A stretch of 8,408 nucleotides of DNA from Competibacteraceae bacterium UBA3908 (GCA_002391525.1 DGFE01000045.1:3566-11973), one strand, 5' to 3'; counted from the first letter of the stretch, positions 1 through 6,272 are shown. The notes: generated from the letters alone by a model not told the origin. Numbers and translations are program-made.

Positions 1-33
1 TTGCGGGAGCTGGGCATCGAGCCGCCCGCGTAG
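1..33 (+). CDS. C-terminal end of an unidentified upstream gene (partial)
   Basis: Frame 1 from the left edge reads LRELGIEPPA and then a TAG stop at 31-33. The short run looks protein-like and is followed by a promoter-like -10 and the next gene on the same strand, so it is probably the tail of a gene that begins outside the window. Ten residues are too few to assign a family. It could also be a chance open frame, since stop codons are rare in DNA this GC-rich. Confidence 0.4.
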   Translation: MRELGIEPPA

Positions 34-73
34 TCGCGGCCTTCGGGGCGTCGCCGTCCTCCCGTTGGAATGC

Positions 74-82
74 TGTTAAAAT
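74..82 (+). promoter_or_regulatory. Putative extended -10 promoter for the fumarase gene
   Basis: TG at 74-75, one spacer base and TAAAAT at 77-82 form an extended -10 element (TGnTAAAAT, five of six matches to TATAAT). It stands out in otherwise GC-rich DNA. No convincing -35 hexamer lies 16-18 bp upstream, which is common for extended -10 promoters. Transcription would start near 89, giving a leader of about 58 nt before the ATG at 147. This also argues against the earlier in-frame ATGs at 81 and 99. Confidence 0.4.
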
Positions 83-146
83 GGTTTCCGCCATCACCAT
101 GTCCGGGCGCGGTCCCGCGCCCCATGCCTCGCCACGGGAGCACAGC

Positions 147-1661
147 ATGACCACCATCCGCCAAGAAGACTTTATCCAATCCATCGCCGACGCCTTCCAG
201 TACATCAGCTATTACCACCCGGTCGACTACATCAAGGCGCTGGCGCAAGCCTACGAGCGCGAGGAAAGCCCGGCGGCCAAGGACGCCATCGCCCAAATCC
301 TGATCAACTCGCGCATGTGCGCCGAGGGCCATCGCCCGATCTGTCAGGATACCGGCATCGCGCTGGTGTTCCTCAAGGTCGGGATGGACATGCATTGGGA
401 GGCCAAGCTGTCGGTGCAGGAGATGGTCGACGAGGGCGTGCGCCGCGCCTATCTCGATCCGGACAACAAGCTGCGCGCCTCGGTGTTGCTCGATCCCGCC
501 GGCAAGCGCCAGAACAGCAAGGACAACACGCCGGCGGTGGTGCATTACGAGATCGTTCCCGGCCATCATCTGGAAGTGATCTGTGCGGCCAAGGGCGGCG
601 GTTCGGAGGCGAAATCCAAGTTCGCGATGCTGAATCCGTCCGACAATCTGGTGGAGTGGATTCTCAAGACCGTGCCGACCATGGGCGCCGGCTGGTGTCC
701 GCCGGGCATTCTCGGCGTCGGCATCGGCGGCACGCCGGAAAAGGCGCTGCTGCTGGCCAAGGAATCGCTGATGGCGCCGGTCGACATTCAGGAATTGATC
801 GCCCGCGGCCCCCGGAATCGCGCCGAGGAACTGCGCATCGAACTGTACGAGAAGGTCAACGCGCTCGGCATCGGCGCCCAGGGTCTCGGCGGTCTGACCA
901 CCGTGCTCGACGTAAAGGTGCTCGATTATCCGACCCACGCCGCCAACCTGCCGGTCGCGCTGGTCCCGAACTGCGCCGCGACCCGCCATGTCCATTTCCA
1001 CCTCGACGGCAGCGGCCCGGCCAGGCTGGAGCCGCCGAGCCTGGATGACTGGCCGAAGCTGACCTACGCGCCGGCCAATGCCCGCCGGGTCGACCTGGCC
1101 ACCGTCACCCGCGAGGAGGTGGCGACCTGGAAGCCGGGCGAGGTACTGTTGCTCAACGGTAAGATGCTGACCGGCCGCGACGCCGCCCACAAGCGCATGA
1201 CCGACATGTTGAACCGGGGCGAGAAACTGCCGGTGGATTTCACCAACCGTTTCATTTACTACGTCGGCCCGGTCGATCCGGTGCGCGACGAGGTGGTCGG
1301 TCCCGCCGGGCCGACGACGGCGACCCGCATGGACAAGTTCACCCGTCAGATGCTCGAACAAACCGGACTGTTGGGCATGGTCGGCAAGGCCGAGCGTGGC
1401 CCGGCGGCCATCGACGCGATCAGGGACAACCAGGCGGTGTATCTGATGGCGGTCGGCGGCGCGGCCTACCTGGTGTCCAAGGCGATCAAGGCGGCGCGGG
1501 TGCTGGCGTTCGAGGACCTTGGCATGGAGGCGATCTACGAATTCGAGGTCAAGGACATGCCGGTGACGGTGGCGGTGGATGCGAAGGGCACCAGCGTCCA
1601 CAAGACCGGACCAAGGGAATGGCAGGTCAGGATCGGCAAGATTCCGGTGGTGGAGGCATAG
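147..1661 (+). CDS. fumA: Class I (iron-sulfur) fumarate hydratase, single-chain
   Basis: Catalyses the reversible hydration of fumarate to L-malate in the TCA cycle, in the cytoplasm, using an oxygen-sensitive [4Fe-4S] cluster. The 504-residue protein has the alpha-type half (about residues 1-285) fused to the beta-type swivel half (about 330-504), as in single-chain class I fumarases of Pseudomonas type; E. coli FumA is somewhat longer at about 548. Candidate cluster cysteines are C66 in ICQDTG, C184 in GWCPPG and C276 in PNCAATRH. The swivel half shows LLNGKMLTGRDAAHKRM and GPTTATRMDKF. The start at 147 is preferred because GGGAG (136-140) sits 6 nt upstream and the sequence MTTIRQEDFIQSIADAF matches the usual N-terminus; an in-frame ATG at 81 would add 22 residues of unconserved character. 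It appears to be transcribed alone, with a strong hairpin 11 nt past its stop. The symbol follows Pseudomonas usage; fumB would be equivalent. The family assignment is very secure. Confidence 0.95.
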   Translation: MTTIRQEDFIQSIADAFQYISYYHPVDYIKALAQAYEREESPAAKDAIAQILINSRMCAEGHRPICQDTGIALVFLKVGMDMHWEAKLSVQEMVDEGVRRAYLDPDNKLRASVLLDPAGKRQNSKDNTPAVVHYEIVPGHHLEVICAAKGGGSEAKSKFAMLNPSDNLVEWILKTVPTMGAGWCPPGILGVGIGGTPEKALLLAKESLMAPVDIQELIARGPRNRAEELRIELYEKVNALGIGAQGLGGLTTVLDVKVLDYPTHAANLPVALVPNCAATRHVHFHLDGSGPARLEPPSLDDWPKLTYAPANARRVDLATVTREEVATWKPGEVLLLNGKMLTGRDAAHKRMTDMLNRGEKLPVDFTNRFIYYVGPVDPVRDEVVGPAGPTTATRMDKFTRQMLEQTGLLGMVGKAERGPAAIDAIRDNQAVYLMAVGGAAYLVSKAIKAARVLAFEDLGMEAIYEFEVKDMPVTVAVDAKGTSVHKTGPREWQVRIGKIPVVEA

Positions 1662-1672
1662 GGATTTGGAAT

Positions 1673-1707
1673 CGTGGATAGGGGTTCCTTTGATAACCCT
1701 ATCCACG
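1673..1707 (+). repeat. Strong bulged inverted repeat downstream of the fumarase gene
   Basis: Arms CGTGGATAGGGGTT (1673-1686) and AACCCTATCCACG (1695-1707) pair over 13 base pairs with one bulged G (1684) and an 8-nt loop. The hairpin begins 11 nt after the fumarase stop, the usual position for a transcript-end structure. It lacks a clean U-run; only a mixed T-rich stretch (about 1714-1722) follows, so it is a weak intrinsic terminator at best. It could instead stabilise the mRNA 3' end or be a palindromic repeat. Confidence 0.65.
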
Positions 1708-1770
1708 CTGAAGGTCTATTCTTATAGAGGATGCGAAAAGTTATGTTGCTCAAATCGGCAGTAGGTGTAG

Positions 1771-1787
1771 GGTGGGCATTGCCCACC
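1771..1787 (+). repeat. Short REP-like palindrome (GGTGGGC-ATT-GCCCACC)
   Basis: A perfect 7-bp stem (1771-1777 with 1781-1787) closes a 3-nt ATT loop and is followed by TTTAATT. The core with its flanking GTAG resembles short dispersed palindromes that I recall from intergenic regions of many bacterial genomes. Copy number in this genome cannot be seen here. The trailing Ts make it a possible weak terminator that would insulate the downstream cassette from fumarase transcription. Confidence 0.5.
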
Positions 1788-1823
1788 TTTAATTCGGCAA
1801 GTCTTTGGTTTTTTGGCGCTGAA

Positions 1824-1829
1824 TAAAAT
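1824..1829 (+). promoter_or_regulatory. Possible -10 element of the nucleotidyltransferase cassette
   Basis: TAAAAT at 1824-1829 matches five of six consensus positions and lies 23 bp before the ATG at 1853. A transcript would start near 1836, after the alternative TTG start at 1832. The -35 is poor (TCTTTG at 1802-1807 with a 16-bp spacer is the best seen). Because the surrounding DNA is AT-rich, a chance match is more likely here than in the flanking regions. Confidence 0.25.
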
Positions 1830-1852
1830 CGTTGGAGATTGAAAAAACTGTT

Positions 1853-2050
1853 ATGGAAATTTCACGTCTTGATAAAACCGCCATGAAAATTGTAAGAATG
1901 GGAGAAGAATCCAGTGATTTTGAATATTGGCAATCTATGCCATATGAAAAAAGGTTGGAGGCGCTGGAGGCGATTAGAACCGAATATATAAGGTGGAAAT
2001 ATGATTCTCAACAAGGATTTCAGAGAGTTTATAGAGTTATTAAACTCTAA
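1853..2050 (+). CDS. Small protein of unknown function paired with a nucleotidyltransferase
   Basis: A 65-residue soluble, charged protein with no signal peptide or membrane segment. Visible features are LDKTAMKIV (6-14), an acidic stretch ending in EYW (24-26), a predicted helix EKRLEALEAIRTEYIRWKY (32-50) and a basic C-terminus QRVYRVIK (57-64). From memory, small proteins with this DKTA...YW...RL.ALE.LR...QRV pattern are found next to nucleotidyltransferases; I cannot verify this here. Its role is unknown; a cognate regulator or antitoxin-like partner is a reasonable guess from its size and coupling. The ATG at 1853 is chosen because the LDKTA segment lies close behind it. An in-frame TTG at 1832 would add seven residues, and ATG 1883 would remove the DKTA segment. 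No well-spaced Shine-Dalgarno is seen (GGAG at 1834-1837 is 15 nt away). The gene is AT-rich, unlike its neighbours outside the cassette, and its last 50 nt overlap the next gene. Confidence 0.7.
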   Translation: MEISRLDKTAMKIVRMGEESSDFEYWQSMPYEKRLEALEAIRTEYIRWKYDSQQGFQRVYRVIKL

Positions 2051-2441
2051 TAATGTGCGTTATCTGGTTGTGGGTGGATATGCCTTGGCTCTTCATGGTC
2101 ATCCCAGATATACCAAGGATATTGATGTTTGGGTTTGGATCAGCGAGCAGAATGCAAAAAATATAGTTAAGTCTTTACATCAGTTTGGATTTTCCAGTCC
2201 TAATCTGACCGAACAAGATTTTTTGACCCCTGGCATTATCGTTCAACTGGGTTATCCGCCTCATAGAATTGATATTCTCACTCAGGCGACTGGTGTGGAT
2301 TTTGAAGAGTGTTATTCATCGAGAATAGAACTGGACATTGATGGATTAAAAATATACTTTATTGATATTCAAAACCTTAGGAAGAATAAAAAAGCCCTAG
2401 GCAGATTGCAAGATTTGGCCGATCTGGAAAACCTGAGGTAA
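2001..2441 (+). CDS. Minimal nucleotidyltransferase (polymerase-beta fold, AbiEii/DUF6036-like)
   Basis: A 146-residue protein with the nucleotidyltransferase signature: G25-G26 in VVGGYA, then 13 residues, then D40-I-D42 (KDIDVW), with a likely third catalytic acid at D91 in HRIDILT. This predicts metal-dependent transfer of a nucleotide to an unknown target. The C-terminal NKKALGRLQDLADLENL resembles the lysine/arginine-rich segment following the catalytic core in AbiEii/MenA-like and DUF6036 families. The start is set by AGGTGG (1991-1996) four nt upstream and by the N-terminus NKDFREFIELLN. It begins inside the preceding gene (50-nt overlap, different frame), implying translational coupling. 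ATA, AGA and TTA codons are frequent, unlike in the neighbouring genes, suggesting acquisition by transfer. Related enzymes act as toxins (MenA/AbiEii type) or as antitoxins that modify a HEPN partner (MNT type). No HEPN gene is adjacent, so the role remains open. Confidence 0.85.
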   Translation: MILNKDFREFIELLNSNNVRYLVVGGYALALHGHPRYTKDIDVWVWISEQNAKNIVKSLHQFGFSSPNLTEQDFLTPGIIVQLGYPPHRIDILTQATGVDFEECYSSRIELDIDGLKIYFIDIQNLRKNKKALGRLQDLADLENLR

Positions 2442-2480
2442 TCTTTCCCTCCAAAATGGGATGAACGAGGATTCAACCCC

Positions 2481-4148
2481 GTGAGCGAAGCCAATAAAAA
2501 CGACGCTCCCCCACTGGTCCGCCATTTCCGCCAAATTCTGCTGTGGCCCTTGCAGGTGATGCACGCCCGGGTGCGGGAGCCGCATATCTCGAAATATTGG
2601 GAACTGCTGGACGCCATGGGCGAGCATTGTCCGTGGCGGGAAGTGGAAGACGAGTTCGGCGATCCCGACGATTTCCAGGAGCGGCATTACAAGGAATTCG
2701 TCACCTTTCTGCCTTACGTACAGCGGTTTCTGTACGGCGAGGGCATGGGCCGGGAAGGTCCGACCGGCTACGGAAAGTCGCCAATCCGCGTCTACCGTCG
2801 CCGCGATATCGCCCGGATGCGGGTCCTGCTCGACGACCGGGCGCCGTCGCTGATATTCGAGGTCGCTCATGTCGATCTCTATTTCTTCTATGACATCGAC
2901 ATCATCATCCCGGTGGTGGAGTTTTTCACCAACGACCTGCCGTTGTCGCTCGCTCAGGACGTGCTGTTCAAACTGGGACGCGCCTATCCGGCATTCTGGG
3001 AGGCCGACGGTCAGGGCGGGCAATGTCCGCGCCGGGTGGAATGGCTGTCGGCGACAGGCGAGACGCTGGCGGTGTCCGATTACGAAAACCGGCGCAAATA
3101 TCTCAATTTCGTTTGCCGGCACCGTTCTCCCAACGTCGCCGCCCACTGGGAATATCTGCTGCGGCCATTGGCCCTTTATCATTCCGACCGCGAGGGGGTA
3201 GTCCGCTATCGACAGATCGAATATCACCGCATGCCGCTGTTGGCCTACCTCAGCTTCGATGATCCGCAAGCCCTGACGCGCGGCGACTTTGCCCGGCTGG
3301 CGCTGATCACCCGCTCGGGACCGTCGGATACCTTACCTTATGCCGAGACGGCGCTGGCCGACTTCGAGCGGCACTACTGCTACGACAAATTCTGGGACTC
3401 CGCCAACCCGGCGCTGTCCAGCCGCTACCTGTGTTGCGGCCATGCGTTCGTGATGGTCGGCAAGGCCGGCGAACGCTTCTTCGCCGACCCCGAAACCGGG
3501 CTGCTGGGCCAGTTCCGCCACCAGTATTTCCTGGTCAATCTGATCGCCCACTTCCACAAGGCCACTCTGATGCTGTTCTCGGAATGGCTGGTGACGGCGA
3601 TCAGCCAACTCGACATCCGCGACGTGGATTCGGTCAAAACGTTCAAGCGGGACATCCGCCGGATATTCGAAACTTTCCTGCGCTTCACCCACCGCTACTG
3701 GTTTCACGAGGTGTCGAACCAGGCGCAGGCGCGGGATTTGTTCCGGCTGTTGATCGGGCATCTCGACACCGACCGGATTTACCAGGATGTCAGCGCGGCG
3801 GTCAGGGAAATGAACCAGTATCTGGACAGCGACGGCTTGCGACGGCAGGCGAATACCGTGGTGCGGCTGACGGTGGTCACCACTCTGGGGTTGATCGCCA
3901 CCGTCTCGACCGGCTTCCTGGGCATGAACCTGTTCGACGAGACCGACGATCCGGGCTGGCTCAAGCTGCTGATTCTGGCCGCGGTGCTGGTTCCCAGCGT
4001 TCTGCTGGTTTTCTACGGCGTGGCCAAGTCCAAGGTGCTGTCGGATTTTCTGGAAGCCTTGGCGGACGAGCGGCTGGCCTGGCGGGAAAAACTCGGGGTG
4101 CTGTTCAGAGTCTGGGGGAAGCGCCCACCCAAAATCAATCGATTCTGA
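2481..4148 (+). CDS. Large CorA-like divalent cation transporter-family protein
   Basis: A 555-residue protein ending in the CorA membrane module. The first membrane segment, about residues 463-482, runs into GFLGMNLF with the G481-M482-N483 selectivity-filter motif. A short acidic loop (DETDD) follows, then a second membrane segment (about 493-515) and a basic cytoplasmic tail. CorA proteins form pentameric Mg2+/Co2+/Ni2+ channels in the inner membrane. The rest, about 460 residues, should be cytoplasmic and is much longer than in classical CorA (about 316 residues in total). It includes an acidic YFFYDIDIIIPVVEFF segment and, around residues 340-380, a helical stretch QYFLVNLIAHFHKATLMLFS like the stalk-helix region. 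The substrate cannot be read from sequence. The GTG start is preceded by GAGG (2467-2470) at 10 nt; no better in-frame ATG lies nearby. It is followed after 16 nt by the crotonase-family gene, so the two are probably co-transcribed. An alternative is the ZntB subgroup or another divergent CorA branch. Confidence 0.82.
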   Translation: MSEANKNDAPPLVRHFRQILLWPLQVMHARVREPHISKYWELLDAMGEHCPWREVEDEFGDPDDFQERHYKEFVTFLPYVQRFLYGEGMGREGPTGYGKSPIRVYRRRDIARMRVLLDDRAPSLIFEVAHVDLYFFYDIDIIIPVVEFFTNDLPLSLAQDVLFKLGRAYPAFWEADGQGGQCPRRVEWLSATGETLAVSDYENRRKYLNFVCRHRSPNVAAHWEYLLRPLALYHSDREGVVRYRQIEYHRMPLLAYLSFDDPQALTRGDFARLALITRSGPSDTLPYAETALADFERHYCYDKFWDSANPALSSRYLCCGHAFVMVGKAGERFFADPETGLLGQFRHQYFLVNLIAHFHKATLMLFSEWLVTAISQLDIRDVDSVKTFKRDIRRIFETFLRFTHRYWFHEVSNQAQARDLFRLLIGHLDTDRIYQDVSAAVREMNQYLDSDGLRRQANTVVRLTVVTTLGLIATVSTGFLGMNLFDETDDPGWLKLLILAAVLVPSVLLVFYGVAKSKVLSDFLEALADERLAWREKLGVLFRVWGKRPPKINRF

Positions 4149-4164
4149 TCCTCGGAGCGCCGCC

Positions 4165-4980
4165 ATGCCGGAATTTATCTGTTTGAACGCGATCCTCGTC
4201 GATGCCATCGCCCACATCGAGCTGAATCGCCCCGACAAGGCGAATGCCCTGGACGGAACCTTGTGGCGGGAGATCGGCGAGGCTTTCCGCTGGGTGGACG
4301 ACACGTCCGAGGCGCGGGTAGCGATTTTGAGCGGCGCGGGCCGGCATTTCTGCGCCGGCATCGACTTCGAGTTGATGGGCGCGGTGCTGGACGAAGTGGG
4401 AGAACTGAGTCCAGGCCGCCGGGAGGAGCGGCTGCGGCGGATCATTCTCGATTTGCAGGCCGCGTTCACCGCGCTGGAGATCTGCCGCAAGCCGGTGCTG
4501 GCCGCGATTCAGGGCTTGTGCATCGGCGGCGGGCTGGATCTGATCGCCGCCTGCGACATGCGCTACGCCACCGCCGACGCCGCATTCTCGTTGAAGGAAG
4601 CGGATCTGGCCATCGTCGCCGATGTCGGCAGCCTGCAACGCCTGCCGTACCTGATCGGCGAAGGGCGGTTGCGGGAACTGGCCTTTACCGCCCGCCAGTT
4701 CGACGCCGCCGAGGCCCAGGCGATGGGGTTGGTGAACCGGGTGTTCGCCGACGCCACGCAACTGCGCGAGGGTGTGCGGACCATCGCCGCCGGCATCGCC
4801 GCCAAGTCGCCGCTGACGGTGCGTGGCATCAAGCGGGTTCTCAACTACGGTCGCGACCACGGCCTGGCGGACGGGCTGGATTACGTCGCTACCTGGAACG
4901 CCGCCATGCTGCTCTCGGACGATACTCGTGAAGCGGTGGCGGCGGCGATGCAAAAGCGCCAGCCGCGGTTTGGGGATTGA
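4165..4980 (+). CDS. Enoyl-CoA hydratase/isomerase family; likely delta3,5-delta2,4-dienoyl-CoA isomerase
   Basis: A 271-residue crotonase-fold protein of the usual single-domain length. The oxyanion-hole segments are seen in RHFCAGIDFELM and IQGLCIGGGLDLIAACDMRYA. The positions equivalent to the catalytic acids of rat ECH1 (D176, E196, D204) are D125, E145 and D153 with the same spacing of 20 and 8 residues. KEADLAIVADVGSLQRLP and the tail segments SRDHGLADGLDYVATWNAAML-type also follow ECH1. This supports isomerisation of 3,5-dienoyl-CoA to 2,4-dienoyl-CoA during beta-oxidation of unsaturated fatty acids with odd-numbered double bonds. GGAG (4154-4157) lies 7 nt before the ATG. It sits 16 nt behind the CorA-like gene; no other fatty-acid oxidation genes are in the window. 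Substrate specificity is inferred; a general enoyl-CoA hydratase is the main alternative. Confidence 0.88.
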   Translation: MPEFICLNAILVDAIAHIELNRPDKANALDGTLWREIGEAFRWVDDTSEARVAILSGAGRHFCAGIDFELMGAVLDEVGELSPGRREERLRRIILDLQAAFTALEICRKPVLAAIQGLCIGGGLDLIAACDMRYATADAAFSLKEADLAIVADVGSLQRLPYLIGEGRLRELAFTARQFDAAEAQAMGLVNRVFADATQLREGVRTIAAGIAAKSPLTVRGIKRVLNYGRDHGLADGLDYVATWNAAMLLSDDTREAVAAAMQKRQPRFGD

Positions 4981-5009
4981 TTTGAGTGGATTGACTGAGT
5001 GACTTCACC

Positions 5010-5078
5010 CTGTTCCCGGATCACCCCGGCCAAAATCGCCAATCCCCGTTCCAGTTGTTCCGGCGTGGCCTGGCTGAG
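5010..5078 (-). pseudogene. Possible C-terminal remnant of a PLP-dependent aminotransferase/MocR-type gene
   Basis: On the minus strand the frame read from 5078 down gives LSQATPEQLERGLAILAGVI and then REQ. This resembles the terminal helix of class I/II aminotransferases and MocR-type regulators (pattern: SxATPEQLEEGLRRLAxVI). A TGA lies directly upstream in the same frame (5079-5081), and no stop follows before the frame runs into the oppositely oriented crotonase gene, so this is not an intact gene. It could be the decayed end of a gene once located downstream of ycgL, or a chance resemblance; 23 residues are weak evidence. Confidence 0.3.
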
Positions 5079-5123
5079 TCAGACGGTCGATGCGCTCAGA
5101 ACATGGGCAGGATTCCGGAATGT

Positions 5124-5378
5124 TCAATGCCTGATTCCCAACCACTCGTCCTGGCCTGGCATCTGCAAGTGCCAGCCACGCTCCTGAAGGTTGCGCAGGA
5201 CTTCCGCCGTGTTTTCCTGCGCCAGCTTGCGTTCCGGGGACAGGTCCAGATCCATGACGTGGATCGGCTGACCCAGCAGGGTCAGCAAGGTGTCGGGAAC
5301 GCGGGAAAAATCGTCCCTGGCGGCCAGGTAAAGATAGGTGTCCCGTTTCCTGCGGCTTTTGTAGATCGCGCACTGCAT
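5124..5378 (-). CDS. ycgL: YcgL domain-containing protein
   Basis: An 84-residue small cytoplasmic protein of the YcgL family, which is typical of Gammaproteobacteria and has no established biochemical function. Family features are the N-terminus MQCAIYKSRRKRDTYLYLA, the core DFSRVPDTLLTLLGQP (residues about 23-38), LDLSPERKLA and the C-terminal GWHLQMP. The start at 5378 is preferred over the ATG two codons earlier (5384): GGAG on the minus strand lies directly against the earlier ATG but at an ideal 6 nt from this one, and the family usually begins just before the C-x-IYKS segment. The C-terminus ends soon after QMP, so the protein is shorter than the roughly 95-108 residues of Pseudomonas and E. 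coli members. It is convergent with the crotonase gene and divergent from the carbonic anhydrase gene. No rnd gene, its frequent neighbour elsewhere, is seen here. Confidence 0.88.
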   Translation of the reverse strand: MQCAIYKSRRKRDTYLYLAARDDFSRVPDTLLTLLGQPIHVMDLDLSPERKLAQENTAEVLRNLQERGWHLQMPGQDEWLGIRH

Positions 5379-5414
5379 AGGCATCTCCAGGCGGAAGGTT
5401 TGAGGATGACAGGG

Positions 5415-5420
5415 TATAAT
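5415..5420 (+). promoter_or_regulatory. Consensus -10 (TATAAT) upstream of the carbonic anhydrase gene
   Basis: A perfect TATAAT at 5415-5420 lies 35 bp before the ATG at 5456, predicting transcription from about 5427 and a leader of about 29 nt. The -35 region is weak at every reasonable spacing. On the opposite strand, TTGGCC (5440-5435), a 16-bp spacer and TATACC (5418-5413) could serve ycgL, so the two -10 elements would overlap. Confidence 0.45.
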
Positions 5421-5455
5421 GCCGGCCTGACCAAGGCCAACGGGGTAGCGTGTCG

Positions 5456-6121
5456 ATGACCAGTATCAATGAACTGATCCGGGGCTTTCAACGCTTTCGC
5501 GTCAAGAGTTTTGAACCGAACCGGGAGTTGTTCAACCGGCTGGCGATGCAGGGGCAGACGCCTCGCACCCTGCTGATCGGTTGCAGCGATTCTCGAGTGG
5601 ACCCCGCCATTCTCACCGATTCCGCACCGGGCGATCTGTTCGTGGTGCGCAACGTTGCCAATCTGATCCCACCCTACGAAACAGGCGGCCGCTATCACGG
5701 CACCAGCGCCGCCGTGGAATTCGCCGTCTGCAACCTGCAAGTCGCCAACATCATCATCCTCGGGCATTCGCGCTGCGGCGGTATCCGGGCGTTGCTGGAG
5801 GGCTATGGCGAAAATGACGAGGGCGAAGGTTTCATTGCGCCCTGGGTGCGGATCGCCGCGCCGGCTCGCGACGAGGTGTTGCGGCGCTGGCCGGACGCCA
5901 GCAACGAGTTCAGGCAGCGGGCCTGCGAACGAGCCGGGATTCGCGCTTCGCTGACCAATCTCATGACCTTTCCGTTCGTCCGTCAGCGAGTCGAGGATGG
6001 CCGACTGAGCCTGTATGGCTGGTACTACGACCTCGAAAACGGCGAACTGATGCAATACGACCCCGAAAAGGATCGGTTCCACGACCTGTATTTTGGCCTG
6101 ATGCCGACGGCTGCCGCCTGA
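5456..6121 (+). CDS. Beta-class carbonic anhydrase
   Basis: Interconverts CO2 and bicarbonate in the cytoplasm with a catalytic zinc. Counting from the upstream GTG at 5450, the zinc ligands and catalytic dyad are C45, D47 and R49 in GCSDSR, and H106 and C109 in GHSRCGG. The order CSDSR, then PGDLFVVRNVANLIPPY, then HSRCGG is diagnostic of the beta class. The total length of about 221-223 residues is close to E. coli CynT (219), and the C-terminal LYGWYYDLENGEL resembles the CynT-like branch. No cyanase gene is adjacent, so no symbol is assigned. Two starts are possible: GTG at 5450 or ATG at 5456. GGGG (5442-5445) is 4 nt from the GTG and 10 nt from the ATG. The ATG is chosen because MTSINELIRGFQRFR resembles the usual N-terminus. 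No signal peptide is present. It lies between the divergent ycgL and the downstream purH, likely with its own promoter. Confidence 0.94.
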   Translation: MTSINELIRGFQRFRVKSFEPNRELFNRLAMQGQTPRTLLIGCSDSRVDPAILTDSAPGDLFVVRNVANLIPPYETGGRYHGTSAAVEFAVCNLQVANIIILGHSRCGGIRALLEGYGENDEGEGFIAPWVRIAAPARDEVLRRWPDASNEFRQRACERAGIRASLTNLMTFPFVRQRVEDGRLSLYGWYYDLENGELMQYDPEKDRFHDLYFGLMPTAAA

Positions 6122-6272
6122 GCGTGGACTATTTTGGACTCTCGCGCCACGATGCGATCAATCCTTGCTTTTTAAACGACAGGGTTGGGCCACGGCCATG
6201 ATTCCAGCACCGAGCCCCCCGGCGATTCCCATCGAGCACATCGACCAGATCTCCAACGTAACGGACCTCCGC

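Noticed and set aside
2461..2484. Seven-codon open frame ATG..TGA whose stop overlaps the GTG start of the CorA-like gene (GTGA)
   Set aside because: The overlap would suit a coupled leader peptide, but there is no good ribosome binding site and no informative codon content, so chance is the simpler explanation.
2397..3269. 290-codon minus-strand open frame opposite the start of the CorA-like gene
   Set aside because: Shadow of the plus-strand gene; no conserved motif or ribosome binding site.
3333..4490. 385-codon minus-strand open frame across the CorA-like and crotonase genes
   Set aside because: It spans two well-supported plus-strand genes, with low-complexity Q/R/S-rich translation typical of an antisense shadow.
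6123..6151. CGTGG/CCACG inverted repeat after the carbonic anhydrase stop as a terminator
   Set aside because: Only 5 bp with a 19-nt loop and no T-tract.
6165..6272. 36-codon N-terminal extension of purH from an upstream TTG
   Set aside because: The extension has no recognisable conservation, no ribosome binding site, and would precede the normal PurH N-terminus.
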